From Fimenecus sp045595185 (GTDB lineage: Bacteria > Bacillota > Clostridia > Oscillospirales > Acutalibacteraceae): DNA of 64,000 nt. The notes beneath the pieces are model-generated. The model did no database searches and was not told where the DNA came from. It worked only from the letters and a program-made list of their open reading frames with translations. Shown here one piece after another: positions 50,717 through 59,205 of this stretch. The DNA lies in NCBI GenBank assembly GCA_045595185.1, contig JAZNZX010000005.1, positions 1-64,000 of the forward strand, given 5' to 3'. The stretch's first letter is position 1, and each line of letters begins with the position of its first letter. The translations under genes and the position numbers were made by a program.

Positions 50717-51320
50717 AGAAGGTATGTTAATTCTTTTTTCAGGTCCGTCAGGTGTCGGAAAAGATACGGTGCTTGATGTTGTATTGAATAAGGATAAGAA
50801 ATTACAAAAATCAGTTTCGTTGACTACAAGAAACATCAGAAATAATGAAATTGATGGTAAGGATTATTATTTTATTTCTTTTCCCGAATTTGAGGATATG
50901 ATTGCAAAAGGTGAAGTTCTTGAACACGCACAGTACGGTTCAAATTTATACGGAACTCCTAAAGCACCTGTTGACAAATGGCTAAGTGAAGGGAAAACCG
51001 TCATTTTGAAAATTGAAGTTCAGGGTGCGGAAAATATTAAAAGAATGTATCCTGATTCTGTTGGTGTATTCTTACTTCCGCCTTCAATGGAAGTGCTTGA
51101 AGAAAGATTGCGTGCACGAGGAACAGAAGATGAAGATGGTATCCGTGAGCGTCTTGAAATTGCTCGTGATGAAATACGCAAAAGTGTGGACTACGACTAT
51201 TTTGTTATAAATGAAAATGTCGACAGTGCTTCTGATGATGTATTAACTATTATCAAAGCTCTCGATTTTTCACATAAAAGAATGAATAATTTTATAAGTG
51301 AGGTAATAAATAATGTTTAA
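50706..51320 (+). CDS. gmk: Guanylate kinase
   Basis: 204 aa. P-loop FSGPSGVGKDTVLD, LTTRNIRNNEIDGKDYYF for GMP and VILKIEVQGAENIK are present. It phosphorylates GMP to GDP. It overlaps rpoZ by 8 nt. Confidence 0.97.
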   Translation: MANKEGMLILFSGPSGVGKDTVLDVVLNKDKKLQKSVSLTTRNIRNNEIDGKDYYFISFPEFEDMIAKGEVLEHAQYGSNLYGTPKAPVDKWLSEGKTVILKIEVQGAENIKRMYPDSVGVFLLPPSMEVLEERLRARGTEDEDGIRERLEIARDEIRKSVDYDYFVINENVDSASDDVLTIIKALDFSHKRMNNFISEVINNV

Positions 51321-51522
51321 TCCTGATTTAAGAGATGTGCTTAAAAACCGTACAAGCCGTTACTCTCTTGTTTCTGCAGTTGCAAAGAGAGCAAGAGAAA
51401 TTTCGAGTGATGCACAGGAAAATGAAGAAATTCTTAACGATAAGCCTGTAAGTATTGCATTAGATGAAATTATCAGTGGTAAATTTACGGTTGTTGAACC
51501 TGAAGAAATTCGCAATATTTAG
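51313..51522 (+). CDS. rpoZ: RNA polymerase omega subunit
   Basis: 69 aa. RTSRYSLVSAVAKRAREI is the conserved core and ISIALDEI-like KPVSIALDEIISG follows. It helps assemble RNA polymerase and sits beside gmk as usual. coaBC, which normally follows in Bacillus, is absent. Confidence 0.95.
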   Translation: MFNPDLRDVLKNRTSRYSLVSAVAKRAREISSDAQENEEILNDKPVSIALDEIISGKFTVVEPEEIRNI

Positions 51523-51563
51523 TTTTCAAAATCAAATAATATGAATAATAGGAGGGGCAGAAA

Positions 51564-54017
51564 ATGGGACTTTTAACTGTTGCAAAAGTTGCTGTTGAAA
51601 ATACAGCGTATTCTTTTGATATGTTATTTGATTATTCTGTCCCTGCTTTTTTATGTGAAGAAGTTTTACCCGGAAAAAGAGTACTTGTTCAGTTTGGTAA
51701 TTCGACAAAGAAAAGAGTAGGAATTGTTTTTTCGATTGAGTCAGGTGTTATTTCAACAAAAAAACTCAAAGAAATCAGTTCAGTAATTGACGATGAGCCG
51801 TTATTAACAAGAGAAATGCTTAAAACTGCTTATTTTGTCCGTGACAGGTATTTTTGCACATATTATGATGCGTGTAAACTCTTTTTACCGTTAGGCCTTT
51901 CGTTGTCTGTCAATGTATTTTATGCGGTTAATCCTGATTTTTCGGGAGTAATTTCCGGTGAAAAAGAAAATCAGATTTATGATTTTTTAAAGGATAAAAA
52001 GGGATTCACCAAATCTGAAACTATAATTTCAGAATGTAAGATAAAAAAATCATCTGTGCTTGATAAAATGGTTGTTGAAGGCATTTTACTGCGTAATGTG
52101 GATACACAGCGTAGAGTCAATGATTCAACAATAAAAATGGCTTGCTTAAAAGTTAATCCTGATGACGATTCAGAAACACTAAAAAATCTTACAAAAAAGC
52201 AAAAAGAAATTGTTAATATTCTGCGTGATGTGGGTACAGCATCTGTTAAGGAACTATGTTATTTTACAGGTTATTCTCCGGCTGTTGTTTCTGCACTTGA
52301 ACAAAAGGGTATTGTCGAGTTTTTTGATGATGAGGTTTTAAGGACACCTTATGAAGACACAGATGAATGTGAAACAAGCGAGATAGTTTTATCAGGTGAA
52401 CAGGAAAATGCCTTTAATGGACTTTTGTCAATGTACAAGGATAGTTCACCAAAAGGTGCATTGTTGTTTGGTGTTACAGGTAGCGGTAAAACACAGGTAT
52501 ATCTTAAATTGATTGATGAGGCAGTAAAAACAGGCAGAGGAATTATTGTAATGATTCCTGAAATTTCATTGACTCCTCAAATGCTTTCTCTTTTTTACAA
52601 ACGATATGGCTCTAAAGTTGCTGTTTTTCACAGTTCACTTTCTATGGGTCAACGCCTTGATGAGTGGAAAAGAATAAAAAGAGGAGATGCACAGATTGCG
52701 ATTGGTACTCGTTCTGCAATTTTTGCTCCTTTTGAAAATCTTGGTCTTGTGATTATTGATGAAGAACAGGAGCATACATATAAATCAGAAATGTCCCCAA
52801 GATACCACGCAAGAGAGGTTGCACAATACAGGATTGGTTGTCATAACGGATTATTGGTTCTTTCTTCAGCTACGCCATCAATTGATACTTACACAAAAGC
52901 AAAATCGGGTACATATTCTCTTTTCAAATTAACTGAAAGATATGGAAATGCTCTTTTACCGCAAGTAGAGCTTATTGATACAACATATCAAAGTGATATG
53001 GTTTTAGAAAATGTCAGTAAACATCTTGCTGATGAGATAATTGATAATTACAACAATCATAAGCAAACAATTCTGTTACTAAACAGAAGAGGTTATAATA
53101 CATATGCCTCTTGTAGTGAATGTGGTACAGTCAATTCTTGCCCAAATTGCAGTATTTCACTTACTTACCATATTAAAAATAATAGGTTGATGTGCCACTA
53201 TTGCGGATATTCTGTTCCATTTTCAGTAAAATGTAACAACTGTCATAATGACACAGTTAGATTTAAAGGAATGGGCACACAAAAATTAGAGGAAGAATTA
53301 AGCCTTATTGTTCCCAATGCTCGTATTCTTCGTATGGATACTGACACAACATCTTCAAGATATTCATATGAAAAGTACTTTAAAAGCTTCGAAAATGGCG
53401 AATATGACATTTTAATCGGTACACAGATGGTTGCTAAAGGACTTAATTTCCCTGATGTAACACTTGTTGGTGTTTTAAGTGTTGACCAGATGTTGTTTAA
53501 TGATGATTATAAAAGTGGTGAACGAGCATTTGACCTTATAACTCAGGTTGTCGGTCGTAGTGGCAGAGGAAAATCACCGGGTAAGGCGTATATACAGACT
53601 TCTTTTACTGATAGTGAAATAATCTGTATGGCAAAAGAGCAAAATTATGACTCTTTTTATAATAGTGAAATTTCAATAAGAAAGAGTATGATTTATCCAC
53701 CATACTGTGATATTTGTGTTATTGGTTTTTCATCTGAAAAGGAATATTCGGTCAATAAAGCTTCAACTTATTTTTTGAGTTTATTAAAGAATATTCATTC
53801 GGAAAAGTATTCTCAGAATAAAATAATTGTTCTTGGACCTGTTGCACCAAGAATTTCAAAAATTGGCGGAAAATACAGAAGCAGAATTATAATAAAATGT
53901 AAAAATAATAAATCATTCAGGGAAATGATTAGTGAATTGATAATTCAGTTTGAAAAAGACAAAAGTCATAACAATGTCAGTGTTTATACCGACATTAACC
54001 CTGAAAGTATTTTATAA
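51564..54017 (+). CDS. priA: Primosomal protein N' (helicase PriA)
   Basis: 817 aa replication-restart helicase. Walker A in LLFGVTGSGKTQVYLKLI, the DEEQ-type Walker B IIDEEQEHTYKS, and zinc cysteines CSECGTVNSCPNCSISL, CHYCGYS and CNNCHND are all present; VVGRSGRGKSPGKAYIQT is motif VI. AGGAGGGG precedes the ATG. def and fmt follow. Confidence 0.96.
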   Translation: MGLLTVAKVAVENTAYSFDMLFDYSVPAFLCEEVLPGKRVLVQFGNSTKKRVGIVFSIESGVISTKKLKEISSVIDDEPLLTREMLKTAYFVRDRYFCTYYDACKLFLPLGLSLSVNVFYAVNPDFSGVISGEKENQIYDFLKDKKGFTKSETIISECKIKKSSVLDKMVVEGILLRNVDTQRRVNDSTIKMACLKVNPDDDSETLKNLTKKQKEIVNILRDVGTASVKELCYFTGYSPAVVSALEQKGIVEFFDDEVLRTPYEDTDECETSEIVLSGEQENAFNGLLSMYKDSSPKGALLFGVTGSGKTQVYLKLIDEAVKTGRGIIVMIPEISLTPQMLSLFYKRYGSKVAVFHSSLSMGQRLDEWKRIKRGDAQIAIGTRSAIFAPFENLGLVIIDEEQEHTYKSEMSPRYHAREVAQYRIGCHNGLLVLSSATPSIDTYTKAKSGTYSLFKLTERYGNALLPQVELIDTTYQSDMVLENVSKHLADEIIDNYNNHKQTILLLNRRGYNTYASCSECGTVNSCPNCSISLTYHIKNNRLMCHYCGYSVPFSVKCNNCHNDTVRFKGMGTQKLEEELSLIVPNARILRMDTDTTSSRYSYEKYFKSFENGEYDILIGTQMVAKGLNFPDVTLVGVLSVDQMLFNDDYKSGERAFDLITQVVGRSGRGKSPGKAYIQTSFTDSEIICMAKEQNYDSFYNSEISIRKSMIYPPYCDICVIGFSSEKEYSVNKASTYFLSLLKNIHSEKYSQNKIIVLGPVAPRISKIGGKYRSRIIIKCKNNKSFREMISELIIQFEKDKSHNNVSVYTDINPESIL

Positions 54018-54028
54018 GGAGATATAAA

Positions 54029-54499
54029 ATGGCAATTAGAAATATCAGAACGGAACAAGACCCGATTTTAAGAAAAAAAAGTCGTGTTGTAGAAAATTTT
54101 GATGAAAAATTATGGCAATTACTTGATGATATGAAGGAAACTATGGAACAAGCTGAAGGTGTTGGACTTGCTGCTGTTCAGGTTGGTATCCTTAAAAGAG
54201 TTGTCGTAATTGATGTTGGAGACGGCTTGATGGAACTTATCAACCCTGAAATCATTGAAACTGAAGGTGTTCAATGTAGTGCAGAGGGTTGTTTGTCCTT
54301 ACCGGGAAAACAAGGTACAACTATGAGACCTATGTCTGTAAAGGTTAAAGCACAGAACAGAAACGGTAATTGGTGTGTATATAAGGGAACTGAGCTTAAA
54401 GCTAAAGCTTTTTGCCACGAAATTGACCATCTTGATGGTGTTTTGTATGTTGATAAATTAGCAACACAGGAACAAATTGATAAATATTGTAAGGAATGA
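54029..54499 (+). CDS. def: Peptide deformylase
   Basis: 156 aa. The three metal motifs are complete: GVGLAAVQVG, EGCLSLPG and HEIDHLDG. It removes the N-formyl group from nascent proteins. 11 nt after priA, adjoining fmt. Confidence 0.97.
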   Translation: MAIRNIRTEQDPILRKKSRVVENFDEKLWQLLDDMKETMEQAEGVGLAAVQVGILKRVVVIDVGDGLMELINPEIIETEGVQCSAEGCLSLPGKQGTTMRPMSVKVKAQNRNGNWCVYKGTELKAKAFCHEIDHLDGVLYVDKLATQEQIDKYCKE

Positions 54500-54507
54500 T
54501 TAGTAGA

Positions 54508-55446
54508 ATGCGTATAATTTTTATGGGAACACCTGATTTCGCTGTTCCTTGCTTAAAAGCATTGATTGATAGTGATAATGAGGTTGTCGGTGTTTTTACA
54601 CAACCTGATAAACCTAAAGGTAGAGGATATGAGCTTGCTCCTCCGCCTGTTAAGGTTTGTGCTGTTGAGAATTATTTGAAAGTTTTCCAGCCTAATACTA
54701 TGCGTGACGGAACAGCCCTTGAAATAATAAATTCATTGAATGCTGATTTGATTATTGTTGTTGCTTTTGGAAAAATTCTTCCTAAGGAAATTCTTGAAAG
54801 CGTTAAATTTGGTTGTATCAATATTCACGCATCTTTACTTCCTGTACTTCGTGGTGCAGCACCAATTCAATGGAGTATTTTAAACGGTGATGAAATCACA
54901 GGTGTTACAGCACAACAAATGGACATAGGAATTGATACAGGCGATATTTTGATGACCAAAACATTCAATATTCCTGAAGATATGAATGCAGGAGAACTTT
55001 TTGATGTGCTTTCTGAAATGGGTGCTGAGGTTCTTATGGAAACGCTTGATTGTGTAAAAAATGGCACTTTAAATCCAATTAAACAGGATGATTCAAAATC
55101 AACATACGCATCTATGTTGTCAAAAGAACTTTGTCCTGTTAATTTCAGTAAATCAGCGAAGGATGTTCATAATCATATTCGTGGTCTTTATCCTTGGCCG
55201 ATTGCTACTACAAAAATCAATGGCAAAACCTATAAAATCCATAAATCCCAAAAAGTTAATGAAAAATTCAATGGAAAAAATGGTGAAATTGTCGATAATA
55301 ATAACCGTATAGTTGTTATGTGTGGTGACGGCAACTGTATTGAAATTCTTGAAATTCAGGCTGAAGGAAAGCGTAAAATGGATTCTGCAAGCTTTCTTCG
55401 TGGCAATAAAATTGAATTGGGTACAATTTTAGGAGAGTTGATATGA
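54508..55446 (+). CDS. fmt: Methionyl-tRNA formyltransferase
   Basis: 312 aa. FMGTPDFAVPCLKALI, NIHASLLPVLRGAAPIQWSI with the catalytic residues, and the C-terminal OB domain are present. ATG at 54508 fits the family N-terminus MRIIFMGTPDF; ATG 54496 overlapping def is an alternative. It overlaps the protease gene by 4 nt. Confidence 0.96.
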   Translation: MRIIFMGTPDFAVPCLKALIDSDNEVVGVFTQPDKPKGRGYELAPPPVKVCAVENYLKVFQPNTMRDGTALEIINSLNADLIIVVAFGKILPKEILESVKFGCINIHASLLPVLRGAAPIQWSILNGDEITGVTAQQMDIGIDTGDILMTKTFNIPEDMNAGELFDVLSEMGAEVLMETLDCVKNGTLNPIKQDDSKSTYASMLSKELCPVNFSKSAKDVHNHIRGLYPWPIATTKINGKTYKIHKSQKVNEKFNGKNGEIVDNNNRIVVMCGDGNCIEILEIQAEGKRKMDSASFLRGNKIELGTILGELI

Positions 55447-56141
55447 ACGGATATTATTATTTGTCAAACTATTATTACATTATTTTAGTGTTACCGATGG
55501 TAATACTTTCAATGGTTGCTTCCGCAAAAGTAAATTCTTCATTTAAAAGATATTCAGGTGTAATGTCAAGCCGACGAATTACAGGTGCTCAGGCAGCTTT
55601 TGAGGTACTTCGTTTTTATGGCATAACTGATGTGAAGATTGAACGAGTATCAGGCAATTTAACCGACCATTTTGACCCTAAATCAAATGTTATCCGTTTA
55701 TCTGATAATGTTTATAATTCAACATCAGTTGCTGCAATCGGTGTTGCTTGTCATGAGGCAGGTCACGCTGCTCAATATGCACAGGGATATTCACCGATTA
55801 AGATAAGAAACACGATTTTACCTCTGGCTAATATCGGTTCAAAAGCAGGTATTCCTCTTGCTATTCTTGGTATATTCTTAAGCTTCGAGCCTTTAGCATA
55901 TGCAGGTATAATTTTCTTTTCATTTGCTGTTTTATTTCAACTTGTTACATTACCTGTTGAATTTAATGCAAGTAAAAGAGCTTTAAATGTTATAAGTGAT
56001 GTTGATATTTTGAGTGACGAGGAGAAAAAAGGTGCAAAAAGTGTTCTTTCTGCTGCTGCTATGACTTATGTTGCATCTCTTGCTGTCAGCGTTGCAAACC
56101 TTTTGCGTTTGATATTATCAATGAATCGAAGAAGAAAGTAG
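55443..56141 (+). CDS. Membrane zinc metallopeptidase (YugP family)
   Basis: 232 aa. An N-terminal helix, then GVACHEAGHAAQYAQGY with HEAGH at 104-108, and two further helices match the membrane zinc peptidase family. Substrate unknown. Inserted between fmt and rsmB, which are adjacent in many Firmicutes. Confidence 0.92.
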   Translation: MNGYYYLSNYYYIILVLPMVILSMVASAKVNSSFKRYSGVMSSRRITGAQAAFEVLRFYGITDVKIERVSGNLTDHFDPKSNVIRLSDNVYNSTSVAAIGVACHEAGHAAQYAQGYSPIKIRNTILPLANIGSKAGIPLAILGIFLSFEPLAYAGIIFFSFAVLFQLVTLPVEFNASKRALNVISDVDILSDEEKKGAKSVLSAAAMTYVASLAVSVANLLRLILSMNRRRK

Positions 56142-56142
56142 T

Positions 56143-57408
56143 ATGGATGATAGATTATTAGCATTTAAAATTTTAAGTAAAATTGAACACGATAAAGCAT
56201 ATTCAAATATAACACTTGATTCACTTCTTACCAAGTATGAAGCGACTTCTTCTGCATTTGTTTGTGCTTTGGTGTATGGTGTTCTTGAACGAAAAATTAC
56301 ATTAGATTTTTATTTATCAAAATTTTTAACACAACCGATAAAAAAGCTTAATCCGCAGGTTTTGACCATTTTGCGAATGGGCGTTTATCAATTGAAATAT
56401 ATGGATAAAGTGCCTGTGTCAGCAGCCGTTAATGAAAGTGTAAAGCTTTCAAAAAAAGCAAAATGTGGCTTTGCATCAGGACTCATAAACTCCGTTTTAA
56501 GAAAGATTTCATCAACTGAAATTGCATTACCTGAAACAAATAACAAAATTTATGATTTGAGTATTGCTTATTCTTGTCCTGAAAGCCTTGTAAAGCATTT
56601 TGTTGATGATTACGGATTTACATATACCGAACAGATTTTAAAGGAATCTGTTGGCGCAGTACCTTTGTTTATAAGAGTTAATACTTTAAAAATATCAACT
56701 GATGAATTGATTTTAAAATTATCAGAAGAGAGTATTACAGCAAATAAATGCGATGATTTTCCATCATCATTGGAGATTACAGATGGTAAATCCATCTTTA
56801 AATCTGACAGCTTTGAAAAGGGTTATTTTCACGCTCAGGATTTAGCGTCGCAGAAGTGTATAAATCAACTTAATCCTCAAAAAGGTGATGTTGTTTTTGA
56901 TATGTGTGCTGCTCCGGGTGGTAAATCGTTTACAATGGCAGAGTCAATGGAAAATATCGGTGAAATTTATTCCTTTGATTTATATGAACATAAAATAAAA
57001 CTCATTGATGATGGTGCAAAAAGACTTGGTATTGATATAATTAATGCTACAATAGGTGATGCGTCTGTTTTTAACCCCAAATTACCAAAAGCTGATAAAA
57101 TACTTTGTGATGTTCCTTGTGCCGGTCTTGGAGTTATAAGACGCAAACCTGAGATAAAGTATAAAGATTTTGGTTTTATTGACAAATTATGCGAATTGCA
57201 ATATAATATTTTAAATAATGCGTCGTTATATTTAAAGGACAAAGGTGTTCTAATGTATTCCACTTGTTCTTTAAGTAAAAAGGAAAATCAGGATGTTTGC
57301 GAAAGGTTTTTACGCGAACATAAGGAATTTAAAAATGGCGGAATGACAACTGTTGAACCGTGTCATAATTCCGATGGGTTTTTCTATGCAAAATTGATTA
57401 AGGAATAA
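56143..57408 (+). CDS. rsmB: 16S rRNA (cytosine(967)-C5)-methyltransferase
   Basis: 421 aa. A NusB-like N-domain (LDFYLSKFLTQPIKKLNP, RMGVYQLKYMDKVPVSAAV) precedes the SAM domain with DMCAAPGGKSFTMAE, CDVPCAGLGVIRRKPE and the catalytic STCSLSKKEN. Full length for RsmB. Confidence 0.95.
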   Translation: MDDRLLAFKILSKIEHDKAYSNITLDSLLTKYEATSSAFVCALVYGVLERKITLDFYLSKFLTQPIKKLNPQVLTILRMGVYQLKYMDKVPVSAAVNESVKLSKKAKCGFASGLINSVLRKISSTEIALPETNNKIYDLSIAYSCPESLVKHFVDDYGFTYTEQILKESVGAVPLFIRVNTLKISTDELILKLSEESITANKCDDFPSSLEITDGKSIFKSDSFEKGYFHAQDLASQKCINQLNPQKGDVVFDMCAAPGGKSFTMAESMENIGEIYSFDLYEHKIKLIDDGAKRLGIDIINATIGDASVFNPKLPKADKILCDVPCAGLGVIRRKPEIKYKDFGFIDKLCELQYNILNNASLYLKDKGVLMYSTCSLSKKENQDVCERFLREHKEFKNGGMTTVEPCHNSDGFFYAKLIKE

Positions 57409-57413
57409 TATAA

Positions 57414-58448
57414 ATGCTCAAGGATATTCGTTCATTAAGTTATGATGAGCTTGCAAATGAAATAACAGAGCTTGGATTTCAAAAATTCAGGATTAATCAG
57501 ATTTTTTCATGGATACATGAAAAACGTGTTTCATCCTTTGATGAAATGACAAATATTTCAAAGGATATGCGAGCAAAATTATCTGAATATTTTTATTTTG
57601 ATAATTGTACAATCAATACAAAGCTTGTTTCAAAAATTGACGATACGGTTAAATATCTTTTTACACTTTCTGACGGTGAATATGTTGAAAGTGTTGTTAT
57701 GAAATATAAATACGGATATTCAATTTGTATCTCAACTCAGGTTGGTTGTAAAATGGGATGTACATTCTGTGCATCTGCAATCGGTGGCTTTGTCCGTCAA
57801 CTGACAGCAGGTGAGATGCTTTCTGAAATTTATACTGCTCAAAAAGATTTAAACATAAAAATAAATCATCTTGTTTTGATGGGTACAGGTGAACCCCTTG
57901 ATAATTATGATAATGTAATGAAGATGCTTAAGCTTATTACTGACGAAAAAGGTCAGAATATGAGTATGCGACACATTTCATTATCTACTTGTGGAATTGT
58001 TCCTAAAATTTATGAATTGGCAGAAGAAAAGTTAGGCTTGACATTGTCTGTTTCCTTACATGCACCTAATGATAATATTCGTAATTCATCAATGCCTGTA
58101 AACAAAACATATAACATTGATGAATTGTTAAAAGCGTGTAAATACTATTCCGATACAACAAGTCGCAGAATATCATTTGAGTATGCTATGATAAAAGATG
58201 TAAATGATAGTGATAGTTGTGCAATTGAGCTTGCTAATAAATTAAAGAATATTTTGTGTCATGTGAATCTTATTCCTGTTAATAATGTGCGTGAAACAAA
58301 TTATATAAAAAGTTCTGTTGAAAGACAGAAAAAGTTTATTGATGTATTATCTTCAAGAGGTATTACTGCAACTGTTCGAAGAACACTCGGTAGTGATATA
58401 AATGCCTCTTGCGGACAACTTAGAGCATCTAAAAGAAAAGGTGGGTGA
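57414..58448 (+). CDS. rlmN: Dual-specificity 23S rRNA/tRNA methyltransferase RlmN
   Basis: 344 aa radical-SAM enzyme making m2A2503 in 23S rRNA and m2A37 in tRNA. The cluster motif is GCKMGCTFCASAIGG, with GTGEPLDNYDNV and the C-terminal RRTLGSDINASCGQL carrying the second catalytic cysteine. Its end overlaps the alternative GTG start of the phosphatase gene. Confidence 0.97.
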   Translation: MLKDIRSLSYDELANEITELGFQKFRINQIFSWIHEKRVSSFDEMTNISKDMRAKLSEYFYFDNCTINTKLVSKIDDTVKYLFTLSDGEYVESVVMKYKYGYSICISTQVGCKMGCTFCASAIGGFVRQLTAGEMLSEIYTAQKDLNIKINHLVLMGTGEPLDNYDNVMKMLKLITDEKGQNMSMRHISLSTCGIVPKIYELAEEKLGLTLSVSLHAPNDNIRNSSMPVNKTYNIDELLKACKYYSDTTSRRISFEYAMIKDVNDSDSCAIELANKLKNILCHVNLIPVNNVRETNYIKSSVERQKKFIDVLSSRGITATVRRTLGSDINASCGQLRASKRKGG

Positions 58449-58453
58449 GTATA

Positions 58454-59182
58454 TTGAGAATAGTGGCAAAAACTGATATTGGACTTGTTCGTTCATCAAA
58501 TCAGGATTCATATGCAGCAGGCGAATTGCCGGGTTCAGTTGCTTGGGCTGTTGTTTGTGATGGTATGGGTGGTGTTGCAGGTGGAAATTACGCAAGTTCA
58601 ACTGCAGTAAATATTATTTCAAAAAGAATATCTTCATCATATAGACCCGGTATGAGTGGTACATCAATAAAAAATATGCTCACATCTGCAATCGTTGCAG
58701 CAAACATCAGTGTCTATGATATGGGTCAGGCTGATTCAGAGCTTACGGGTATGGGAACAACAGTTGTTGTTGCTATTATTGCCGATGAATCAGTATATAT
58801 TGCCCATGTTGGTGACTCAAGAGCTTACATTTTGTCAGATGGTAAACTTACTCAGCTTACAAAAGACCATTCATTTGTTCAGGAAATGGTTGATAGTGGT
58901 AAATTAAGTGCTGATGAAGCAAAGGATGACCCAAGAAAAAATCTGATTACCCGTGCATTGGGTGTTAATGACGACATTCGTGTTGATTTTTGTCAGGAAT
59001 TTATAACAGAAAATGAAGTTCTTATTTTATGTACTGACGGTCTTACAAATTATGTTGAACCTGAAGAAATTAGTGAACTTACTATTGATAACAAATTCTA
59101 TGAATATGCTGAACGACTTGTAAACAGAGCCAACGAAAATGGTGGTGGCGATAATATTACGGTTGTTACATTGTCTTACTAA
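58454..59182 (+). CDS. PP2C-type Ser/Thr phosphatase (Stp/PrpC)
   Basis: 242 aa. Metal-binding motifs SNQDSYAAGEL, VCDGMGGVAGG, HVGDSRAYIL, TRALG and GGGDNITVV are complete. It reverses phosphorylation by the adjacent PASTA kinase. TTG at 58454 gives the usual N-terminus (RIVAKTDIGLVRSSNQD) and spacing from AAAGGTGG; GTG 58445 is an alternative. Confidence 0.94.
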   Translation: MRIVAKTDIGLVRSSNQDSYAAGELPGSVAWAVVCDGMGGVAGGNYASSTAVNIISKRISSSYRPGMSGTSIKNMLTSAIVAANISVYDMGQADSELTGMGTTVVVAIIADESVYIAHVGDSRAYILSDGKLTQLTKDHSFVQEMVDSGKLSADEAKDDPRKNLITRALGVNDDIRVDFCQEFITENEVLILCTDGLTNYVEPEEISELTIDNKFYEYAERLVNRANENGGGDNITVVTLSY

Positions 59183-59205
59183 TTTGGGTGAAAGGAGTAT
59201 AAGTA